From Bordetella parapertussis (lineage in GTDB: Bacteria > Pseudomonadota > Gammaproteobacteria > Burkholderiales > Burkholderiaceae_B), in the NCBI GenBank assembly GCA_945911685.1, contig CAMEAW010000052.1:1-17022 (forward strand): 17,022 nucleotides of DNA, in the 5' to 3' direction. The notes below the pieces were generated by a model. That model did not search any database, had not been told where the DNA came from, and worked only from the letters and a program-made list of their open reading frames with translations. How positions within the stretch are numbered: the first letter of the stretch is position 1; each line of letters begins with the position of its first letter. Below, piece after piece: positions 8,495-14,099 of this stretch. The position numbers and the translations under genes are program-made.

Positions 8495-9490
8495 TTATTC
8501 CGCTTTGATACCAGCCGCTTTTATGACCTCGCCATAGCGTTTAAAATCTGCGGCGATTTCTTGGCTGAATTTTTCTGGCGTACCGGGTGAGGCTTCAATC
8601 CCAAGGGTATCAAGTCTGGCGATCACTTCAGGCGCAGATAAGACTGCGTTGAGTTCTTTATTGAGATAGTCGATCACTGGCCGTGGCACTTTAGAGGGTG
8701 CAAAAATACCTACCCAGCCACTTGCCACAAAGTCTTTGATACCACTTTCAATAAAGGTTGGAACGTCAGGTAACGATGCTGCACGCTTTTCGCTTGATAC
8801 GGCGACTGCGTTAAGCCGACCACTTTTGACATACGTATAGCCGCCAGCAACCGCGGTAAAGACGAGTGGAATCACGCCTGCCTGCACGTCGATCATGGCT
8901 TGACCACCACCCTTATATGGCACATGTACAAGTTTTGAACCCGTGCGTTGATTTAAGAGTTCAACGGCAATGTGCTGTGGGCTCGCAACACCAGATGAGC
9001 CAAAATTAATGACTTTGCCCGGCTGCTTTGACAGGGCAATAATCTCTTGCAGTGTTTGCGCTTCGAATTTTGGATACGCCAGCAGAATCAAGATGGTTTC
9101 ACCAATTTTTCCGATCGGCGTCAGATCTTTGAGCGTATCCAAAGGCATTGACGTAAACACATGTGGGTTAATCACGATGGTGCCGTCAAAGCCGAGCACT
9201 AAGGTGTAACCATCGGGCTCAGCGTTGGCAACCATAGCCGCACCAATATTGCCTGAAGCGCCTGCTTTGTTTTCAACAATGATTGTTTGCCCGATACGAC
9301 GGGATAATTGATCGGCAATTAAACGGCCGCTTGTGTCGGTGACACCGCCCGGCGCGAAAGGCACAATCAAGCGAATCGACTTGTTTGGAAACGTGTTTTG
9401 AGCCAAGACAGGTGTAGCGACTGCAATCAGCATCATCCCCAAAAAAGAGAGTGCCGTGCGAAGTGTATTTTTCATCATTATTTGTAGCAT
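8495..9490 (-). CDS. Bug/TctC-family tripartite tricarboxylate transporter substrate-binding protein
   Basis: Complete periplasmic Bug-family binding protein, 331 aa, with a Sec signal peptide ending at VATPVLA (residue 30). Family landmarks are RLIVPFAPGGVTDTSGRLIAD, VENKAGASGNIGA, PDGYTLVLGFDGT, NFGSSGVASPQHIAVE, HVPYKGGGQAMIDVQAGVI and SLPDVPTFIESGI. The first ATG (9488-9490) has AAGGA 6 nt upstream; two further ATGs follow within six codons. Membrane subunits are absent nearby. Its promoter region carries the same 35-bp palindromic element as the aconitase-like/lyase genes upstream, so it probably delivers the substrate of that pathway. A carboxylic acid ligand is the likely type; its identity is unknown. 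Confidence 0.95.
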   Translation of the reverse strand: MLQIMMKNTLRTALSFLGMMLIAVATPVLAQNTFPNKSIRLIVPFAPGGVTDTSGRLIADQLSRRIGQTIIVENKAGASGNIGAAMVANAEPDGYTLVLGFDGTIVINPHVFTSMPLDTLKDLTPIGKIGETILILLAYPKFEAQTLQEIIALSKQPGKVINFGSSGVASPQHIAVELLNQRTGSKLVHVPYKGGGQAMIDVQAGVIPLVFTAVAGGYTYVKSGRLNAVAVSSEKRAASLPDVPTFIESGIKDFVASGWVGIFAPSKVPRPVIDYLNKELNAVLSAPEVIARLDTLGIEASPGTPEKFSQEIAADFKRYGEVIKAAGIKAE

Positions 9491-9508
9491 GTTGTTTCCT
9501 TAGTGAAT

Positions 9509-9543
9509 AGATTTACGCGTAAAACCTCGCCGTTCAGTGCGGG
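9509..9543. promoter_or_regulatory. Operator-like element, copy 1 (palindrome TTTACGCGTAAA)
   Basis: A perfect 12-bp palindrome TTTACGCGTAAA (9512-9523) is followed by CCTCGCCGTTCAG and GCGGG, ending 9543. It lies 19 bp upstream of the Bug start codon at 9490. The whole 35 bp recurs at 11631-11665 with three differences, two of which mirror each other across the dyad. This is the pattern of a dimeric regulator's site. I see no clear -35/-10 pair around it for the minus direction. Confidence 0.7.
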
Positions 9544-9559
9544 GCTGTAAGCGCGAAAG

Positions 9560-9577
9560 GAGCAAGCTTCCTTGCTC
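9560..9577. terminator. Hairpin, possible terminator or attenuator downstream of the hydratase operon
   Basis: GAGCAAG (9560-9566) and CTTGCTC (9571-9577) form a perfect 7-bp stem with a CTTC loop. Read on the minus strand it lies about 115 nt beyond the LeuD-like stop and is followed by CTTTCG, a poor U-tract. It may end the hydratase transcript before the Bug promoter, but the weak T-run leaves this open. Confidence 0.35.
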
Positions 9578-9642
9578 TGGCCTCTGAATTAGGCTTGAAT
9601 GTCGCTGGTAATTATTCAAGTCTGTTTGAGCTGCCGGTTAAT

Positions 9643-9725
9643 GAGTTACCTGTTGACGAAAGAAACAAGCAGGCATCTGGTCGTTAATACTTTTAGTCTT
9701 TGAGTTGCCTGTTGACGAAAGGAAC
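9643..9725. repeat. Imperfect direct repeat of the LeuD-like gene 3' end
   Basis: The 24 bp at 9702-9725, which on the minus strand encode the VPFVNRQL end of the LeuD-like protein, recur at 9643-9666 just past its stop codon with 22 of 24 bases identical. The copies are 59 bp apart. The downstream copy reads V-S-F-V-N-R then a stop in the matching frame. It looks like a relic of a partial tandem duplication. Confidence 0.75.
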
Positions 9726-10289
9726 CAGGCCTCCAGCATCGATAATCCCCTGAATGTAGGGTGGAAATGGTTTGGCTTGAAAGGTCACCCCGTTCACCGA
9801 GAACAGTCCCCTATTAAAGTCTGCCTCAATCCTATCGCCATTTTTGACTGCAGCCACTATTTCTGCACACTCGAAAACAGGCAGCCCGATATTGATCGCA
9901 TTGCGATAGAAAATGCGGGCAAAGCTGATGGCAATGATGCAGGAAATCCCGGCAGCTTTGATGGCAATCGGGGCATGCTCTCTTGAAGAGCCCGTTCCGA
10001 AATTACTGCCAGCAATAATGACATCACCCGGGCGCACGCGTTGGATAAAACTCGGATCGAGCCCTTCTAGACAGTGGGGGCCAAGCTCTTCGGGCGTATA
10101 CAGATTTAAGTATTTGCCGGGCAAAATCACATCGGTATCGATGTTTGCCCCGTAAAGGTGGATAGATCGTTTGGTGCCGCTCGTTGCTGCGCGGCTCATG
10201 GTGGCGCTGCTGGTCGTTGCGTTGCTGGTCGTTGCGCTGCTAGTGGTTGCGCTGGTGGTCGTTGCGTTGCTGGTCATTGAATCGCTCAT
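9693..10289 (-). CDS. Aconitase-family hydratase small subunit (LeuD/DmdB-like) with repeat-built N-terminus
   Basis: Small (swivel) subunit of a two-subunit [4Fe-4S] hydro-lyase related to 3-isopropylmalate dehydratase, homoaconitase and dimethylmaleate hydratase. Residues ~41-198 are the family domain: NIDTDVILPGKYL (49-61), then GSNFGTGSSREHAP (94-107), the substrate-binding signature. The core of about 160 aa equals the compact LeuD type. Residues 5-38 are an extra low-complexity tract of TTS(N/S)A pentapeptides encoded by a 15-bp tandem repeat, which normal family members lack. The start at 10287-10289 is well supported: AGGAG 6 nt upstream and an ATGA overlap with the large-subunit stop, implying translational coupling. 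A later start at Met31 would remove most of the tract but has no comparable ribosome site. The cognate substrate is not decided by these motifs, and it need not be leucine biosynthesis. Confidence 0.88.
   Translation of the reverse strand: MSDSMTSNATTTSATTSSATTSNATTSSATMSRAATSGTKRSIHLYGANIDTDVILPGKYLNLYTPEELGPHCLEGLDPSFIQRVRPGDVIIAGSNFGTGSSREHAPIAIKAAGISCIIAISFARIFYRNAINIGLPVFECAEIVAAVKNGDRIEADFNRGLFSVNGVTFQAKPFPPYIQGIIDAGGLVPFVNRQLKD
10176..10277. repeat. 15-bp in-frame minisatellite encoding Thr/Ser/Ala pentapeptides
   Basis: Six consecutive 15-bp units (10188-10277) and a shortened seventh (10176-10187) lie in the 5' end of the LeuD-like gene. On the minus strand they read MTSNA, TTTSA, TTSSA, TTSNA, TTSSA, TMSRA and ATSG. 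Typical units differ at one to three bases, so the array is diverged but clearly periodic. The unit length is a multiple of three, so copy-number change would keep the frame. Confidence 0.92.
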
Positions 10290-11575
10290 GCCAGCTCCTT
10301 TCTGCCTGCGTGTGGGGCAATGGTGAGCGGATCAACAATTTTGCCTGCAACAGCTGCAGCGGCAGCCACCCAAGCGTTGGCCAGATAGACCTTGGCGTCA
10401 GCGTGACCCATACGTCCTCTAAAATTTCGATTCGTTGTTGAGATGGCTGCCTCGCCCGCAGCCAAGATCCCCATATGGCCACCAAAGCACGCGCCGCAAG
10501 TTGGCAACGAGATGCCGGCACCGGCCGCCGACAAAATCTCGAGTAGGCCTTCACGTGCGGCTTGCCGATAAATCGCACTGGTGGCGGGCACGACGATGAG
10601 CCTAACATTTGGGGCAATCGTCTGGCCCTTCAAAACTTGGGCAGCTTGTCTCAAATCAGTGATGGTGCCATTTGAGCAATTGCCAATATAGACTTGGTGC
10701 ACAACGGTTTCAGCGACCTGGGCAACCGTCAAACCATTAGCCGGCGATGGCGGCGCTGCAACCAAGGGAGTCAGCTGTTGCAAATCAATCGTATGCCGTG
10801 CAAGATAATCGGCATCTTGATCTGGCACGACGGGCTGCCGAGCGGCCCACCCAGACTGTGCGATGTACTGCGCCACCTGCTCGTCATACTCAAACACACA
10901 GGTATCAGCGCCTGCCTCGACGGCCATATTGGCAATCGCCATGCGCTCATCGATGTTCAGGTTCGCCAAACCATTGCCACCAAATTCAAGTGCGGCATTT
11001 AAGGCGCCATCGACACCGATTTTTGCGATCAAGCTCAAAATGATGTCTTTGCCTGTGACAAAGCGCCCGGGCTGACCAATGAGATCCACCCTGATCGAGC
11101 GCGGCACTTTGACCCATAGCTCGCCAGTGGCAATTACACCTGCCAAGTCAGTCGAGCCAAAACCCACGCCGCAAGCATTCAAGGCGCCAGCAGTACAGGT
11201 ATGAGAATCTGCACCAAAGATCAGGCCGCCTGGGCCGACCTTACCGAGCTCGGGCAACAGTGCGTGCTCGATACCATGACGGCCAGATTCGTAGAAATTT
11301 TTAATCCCAAATTTATTGCCAAAACCTCTTAACAAATTAATGGCATCGGCGCTTGTGACATCCTTTGGCGGCGAAAAGTGATCGGCGACCAACACAACTA
11401 TTTCTGAGTCAAACAGGCGCTCGACTCCCATCTTTTTTAATTGTTCGACGGTAATTGTGCCGCTTGTGTCATTGAGAAGAACCACATCGGGTGTAAGAAT
11501 CTCAATGTCGCCAGCACGGGCCTGCCGTGATTGTGCATGTACTGCAAATATTTTTTCTGTCATCGTGAAGCCCAT
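10286..11575 (-). CDS. Aconitase-family hydratase large subunit (LeuC/DmdA-like)
   Basis: Large catalytic subunit of a [4Fe-4S] hydro-lyase of the aconitase superfamily, 429 aa, the compact archaeal-type LeuC/homoaconitase/dimethylmaleate hydratase length. Cluster ligands are visible: Cys300 in YIGNCSNGTITDLR and Cys360/Cys363 in LPTCGACFGGHMG. Other landmarks are DHFSPP (65-70), GADSHTCTAGALNACGVGFGSTD (121-143) and NRNFRGRMG (382-390). The frame opens at a GTG at 11611, but the ATG at 11573-11575 has AGGAG 5 nt upstream and keeps the normal N-terminus (MGFTMTEKIFAVHA), so it is preferred. It overlaps the small-subunit gene by ATGA and diverges from a PEP mutase/isocitrate lyase-superfamily lyase. 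That pairing favours a catabolic hydratase such as 2,3-dimethylmaleate or citraconate-type over leucine synthesis; this is inference. Confidence 0.9.
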   Translation of the reverse strand: MGFTMTEKIFAVHAQSRQARAGDIEILTPDVVLLNDTSGTITVEQLKKMGVERLFDSEIVVLVADHFSPPKDVTSADAINLLRGFGNKFGIKNFYESGRHGIEHALLPELGKVGPGGLIFGADSHTCTAGALNACGVGFGSTDLAGVIATGELWVKVPRSIRVDLIGQPGRFVTGKDIILSLIAKIGVDGALNAALEFGGNGLANLNIDERMAIANMAVEAGADTCVFEYDEQVAQYIAQSGWAARQPVVPDQDADYLARHTIDLQQLTPLVAAPPSPANGLTVAQVAETVVHQVYIGNCSNGTITDLRQAAQVLKGQTIAPNVRLIVVPATSAIYRQAAREGLLEILSAAGAGISLPTCGACFGGHMGILAAGEAAISTTNRNFRGRMGHADAKVYLANAWVAAAAAVAGKIVDPLTIAPHAGRKELA

Positions 11576-11630
11576 GACATCTCCTGGTGAGGCAGCCCGC
11601 GCGCGCGCCACTGCTGCCTGTGTATAAATG

Positions 11631-11665
11631 AGATTGACGCGTCAAACCTCGCCGTTCAGAGCGGG
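11631..11665. promoter_or_regulatory. Operator-like element, copy 2 (palindrome TTGACGCGTCAA)
   Basis: A perfect 12-bp palindrome TTGACGCGTCAA (11634-11645) is followed by the same CCTCGCCGTTCAG and GCGGG tail as copy 1 at 9509-9543 (32 of 35 identical). It sits in the divergent region between the large hydratase subunit (-) and the lyase (+), so one bound regulator could act on both. The palindrome ends 9 bp before a candidate -35 box of the lyase gene. Confidence 0.72.
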
Positions 11666-11683
11666 CAGAATGTCAAGTATATT
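11655..11683 (+). promoter_or_regulatory. Candidate sigma70-type promoter for the lyase gene
   Basis: TTCAGA (11655-11660) and TATATT (11678-11683) are 17 bp apart, with 4/6 and 5/6 matches to the consensus boxes. Transcription would start near 11690, about 24 nt before the lyase ATG. The -35 lies inside the conserved tail of the operator-like element. Copy 1 of the element has TTCAGT at the same place but no -10 follows there. Confidence 0.4.
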
Positions 11684-11713
11684 TGCATATTACCCACAAA
11701 TGACAGACAAACA

Positions 11714-12586
11714 ATGAGCCCCGCACAATCCCTACGTAAACGCCTCTTAAACCCCGCGATTATGGTGATTCCGGGTGGGGGCTCACCCATCGAGCTCAGG
11801 CAAATTGAAGCGGCCGGCTTTGAGGCTGGCTATGTCAGCGGCTATGCCACAGCGGCGGCCCGTTATGGTGAGCCTGATATCGGTTTGATTGCTTACGCCG
11901 ATATCGAAGATTCAGTGCATGCCATCAGACGCGTCACGACCATCCCTCTGATCGTTGACTGTGACACCGGTTATGGCGATGTGGCAAACGTGGTGCGCAC
12001 CGTCAGAGGCATGGAGTTACTAGGAGTGGCCGCGATCCAGCTTGAAGATCAAGCCTGGCCAAAGCGCTGTGGGCACATGGATAACAAGATTGTTGAGTCG
12101 CGCGAGGTTGCGGTCAGAAAGATCCGCGCGGCTGTCGCAGCCCGCAATAATCCAGACACACTCATCGTTGCGCGTACCGATGCAAGAGGCCCAATGGGGA
12201 TGCAAGAGGCGCTTGAGCGTTGCCTGATGTTTAAAGAGGCTGGTGCAGATATTCTGTTTGTGGATGGCCCGCAATCGCTTGAAGAGCTTGAACTGATCGG
12301 TCGCGAACTGCCGGGCCCCTTATTGGCCAACATGTCTGAAACCGGCTTAACGCCGCTGCGCTCAGCGCAAGAGTTACAACAAATGGGCTACGCGATTGCG
12401 TTGTTTCCGAGTAGTACCGTCAGGCTCACCATCAAAACTGTTGATGATTTTTTAACGGACTTGAAAAAAACCGGAGACTCGCGCGCCTGGGTCGATAAGA
12501 TGGCTTCGCTTGAGCAGACCAATAATGCGTTAGGGTTGAATCAGATTCGTAGCTTTGAGCAGGCGCTACTTTCGAAAGAGAAATAG
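11714..12586 (+). CDS. Isocitrate lyase / PEP mutase superfamily lyase
   Basis: TIM-barrel C-C or P-C bond enzyme of the isocitrate lyase/PEP mutase superfamily, 290 aa, Mg-dependent and cytoplasmic. The catalytic loop KRCGH (117-121, Cys119 as general acid) marks it as a carbon-carbon lyase of the methylisocitrate/dimethylmalate lyase kind rather than a PEP mutase. Metal-side residues DCDTGYGD (82-89) and QLEDQ (109-113) are present, and IVARTDAR follows later. No clear Shine-Dalgarno precedes the ATG; a five-codon frame (MTDKQ, 11700-11717) ends across it. It is divergent from the hydratase subunits and shares the palindromic element, so hydration then cleavage to two smaller acids is the natural reading. 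2-Methylisocitrate lyase or oxaloacetate hydrolase-like activity are alternatives. Confidence 0.9.
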   Translation: MSPAQSLRKRLLNPAIMVIPGGGSPIELRQIEAAGFEAGYVSGYATAAARYGEPDIGLIAYADIEDSVHAIRRVTTIPLIVDCDTGYGDVANVVRTVRGMELLGVAAIQLEDQAWPKRCGHMDNKIVESREVAVRKIRAAVAARNNPDTLIVARTDARGPMGMQEALERCLMFKEAGADILFVDGPQSLEELELIGRELPGPLLANMSETGLTPLRSAQELQQMGYAIALFPSSTVRLTIKTVDDFLTDLKKTGDSRAWVDKMASLEQTNNALGLNQIRSFEQALLSKEK

Positions 12587-12691
12587 TGCCCCTTGCGGCG
12601 GATTCAATCGCGTACAGATACAGCAATTTGCGTATTGTTGATGCAAGACAACCGCTCACACGTTGCTCTCAAAATCAAACATTGTTCACCC

Positions 12692-12719
12692 AAAAGGCGA
12701 CAGCTGCTGTCCGCCTTTG
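12692..12719. terminator. Bidirectional rho-independent terminator
   Basis: AAAGGCG with ACAG pairs CTGT and CGCCTTT, with one bulged C, between convergent genes (lyase stop 12586, bicupin stop 12742). A short T-run lies at the 3' side on both strands (CCGCCTTTG on +, CGCCTTTTG on -). The stem is strong and the U-tracts are short. Confidence 0.65.
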
Positions 12720-12741
12720 TACGGTTCGGACACGTCGCTGT

Positions 12742-13395
12742 TTACGTCGACAGATGCCCCGTCTTCACAAAAATCGTACAGCCCTCTTTGCTAAAAGGCT
12801 GATGCTGACTCATGTGAGGGCTTCTAAGCCAGGTACCTGCAGGGTAGCGACCATGCTCATCTTCAAATACCCCATCAATCACAAAGATTTCTTCTCCGCC
12901 AAAATGCCTGTGGGGATTGAAATACGTTTGAGGTGCCCAACGAACTAACGTGGATCCACTGCCCTGCCTCATTAAGGGCATGACGTTGAGGCCTGGCACC
13001 ATCCCTTGATACCAAGGAGCTGTTTTCGTATCAATGACTTCACGCTCGACTTGATCGGGTCCGAGATGCCGCAACTTTACAAAAAGCGTACAGCCCGATT
13101 CACTAAAAGGTGCATGAGAAGAACCGGGAGGACTCATCAGATAGGTGCCGGCGGGATAGTCACCTGTTTCATCGCTAAAGGTTCCTTCCAAGACGAATAT
13201 CTCTTCACCGAACTCATGGGTATGCGCCTGAAATTTCGATCCCGGCTGATAGCGAACAATAGAGGTTGCTTTTGCCACTTCGCCACCTAAGCGGTCAAGC
13301 ATACGTCTGTCTACCCCTGCTTCGGGGCTAGAAATCCAAGGCAAATCATGGTGATTAATCGCAACCCGGGTACTGTAATCAGCGTTGATATTCAT
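12742..13395 (-). CDS. Bicupin, ChrR-type cupin domain protein
   Basis: 217-aa protein of two tandem cupin domains resembling the ChrR-type (anti-sigma factor) cupin. Domain 1 (about 40-108) has His58, His60, Glu64/65 and His94. Domain 2 (about 145-212) has His162, His164, Glu168/169 and His198. Both repeat the phrase GEEIFV..G.F.DE.G.YPAGT.L.SP and PFS..GCT.FVK, so it arose by internal duplication. It lacks the N-terminal zinc/sigma-binding helix of true ChrR, so it is more likely a small metal-dependent enzyme or sensor. No signal peptide is seen. The ribosome site is weak. It converges with the lyase gene and lies 67 nt after the channel-like gene on the same strand. The function is unknown. 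Confidence 0.87.
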   Translation of the reverse strand: MNINADYSTRVAINHHDLPWISSPEAGVDRRMLDRLGGEVAKATSIVRYQPGSKFQAHTHEFGEEIFVLEGTFSDETGDYPAGTYLMSPPGSSHAPFSESGCTLFVKLRHLGPDQVEREVIDTKTAPWYQGMVPGLNVMPLMRQGSGSTLVRWAPQTYFNPHRHFGGEEIFVIDGVFEDEHGRYPAGTWLRSPHMSQHQPFSKEGCTIFVKTGHLST

Positions 13396-13462
13396 TTTTC
13401 ATGCTTCAAAAGTACGCGTTTTAAAAGAAGATAGTCAAAAAAAGTATGAAATCCATCATAGA

Positions 13463-13930
13463 TCAAATCTGCTTATGCTTACTAAGATGGTCAGACAAGT
13501 GGTTAAACATTCCCATTGATGAACCCGTTGCCCAAGCAAATGAAAAGAGTCCTGAAAAGGCAATGATGGCAGGTATGAGGCGCCATCCCACCGGCAGAGT
13601 CAATAAAGAATTTCCGATGGTTGTAAAAAATCCAGCAGTAAACACGAGAGCCGTCATCCAGTCTTTAGCGAGATCAAAAATGACTAACGCTGCGACCCAT
13701 ATTAAGAGCGATAGAAACATCGCAATCACCAGCAACATAATAAAAAACACGAAACGCAGCATCTCGATATGCAGACCATGCATTTGGCTTTTACCCATTA
13801 CCTTACGATATTTAAGCGATATCCATGTAAAACTATAAATATTGAAAATAATCACAGCACACGTGACGCTCAAAGCAAAAACAGCCTCTTTGAGCAAGAC
13901 CTCAATTTGAATGGGTTGACTGATATCCAT
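13463..13930 (-). CDS. Small membrane protein with K+-channel-like pore region, degenerate filter
   Basis: 155-aa protein with hydrophobic segments at about 12-36, 57-86, 91-102 (short, pore-helix-like) and 117-138. Order and spacing resemble bacterial two-TM ion-channel (Ion_trans_2) proteins. The short segment leads into TTIGNSLLTLPVGWRLIPAI, where potassium channels have T-x-GYGD. The following AFSGLFSFAWATGSS matches the second pore-lining helix of that family. The filter here reads TTIGN (103-107) with no GYG, so selectivity for potassium should be lost, or it is another kind of pore. The start ATG at 13928-13930 has only a poor Shine-Dalgarno. It lies upstream of the bicupin (67-nt gap). 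The region is AT-richer than its neighbours. The identity is tentative. Confidence 0.7.
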   Translation of the reverse strand: MDISQPIQIEVLLKEAVFALSVTCAVIIFNIYSFTWISLKYRKVMGKSQMHGLHIEMLRFVFFIMLLVIAMFLSLLIWVAALVIFDLAKDWMTALVFTAGFFTTIGNSLLTLPVGWRLIPAIIAFSGLFSFAWATGSSMGMFNHLSDHLSKHKQI

Positions 13931-14099
13931 GGACTTTTCTTTGGCCTTTTAAAAACGTAAACCGCGCTTAGATCACCGCCCTGAACTGCGAGCTTTTTCT
14001 TGCAAATCAGATAACATTTCAATCATAATTCAACAAGGATTCGTACCGCAGCCTTTCGGCATATCGAATCGCACACCGAACTACATAAGCAACCGCATA

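Noticed and set aside
9693..11575. Leucine biosynthesis leuCD
   Set aside because: No leuA or leuB nearby, compact subunit types, and a divergent KRCGH lyase point to another hydratase; leuC/leuD symbols were therefore not assigned.
11596..11608. Alternating GC run (Z-DNA-prone) in the hydratase leader
   Set aside because: It is only about 13 bp and codes in the GTG-extended frame; there is no evidence for a role.
11576..11611. GTG start giving a 12-residue longer LeuC-like protein
   Set aside because: The ATG at 11575 has AGGAG at 5 nt and fits the family N-terminus better; the extension (ARARAASPGD) is low complexity.
13413..13422. ACGCGT upstream of the bicupin start
   Set aside because: The flanks are not symmetric and the CCTCGCCGTTCAG tail is absent; a chance hexamer is likely.
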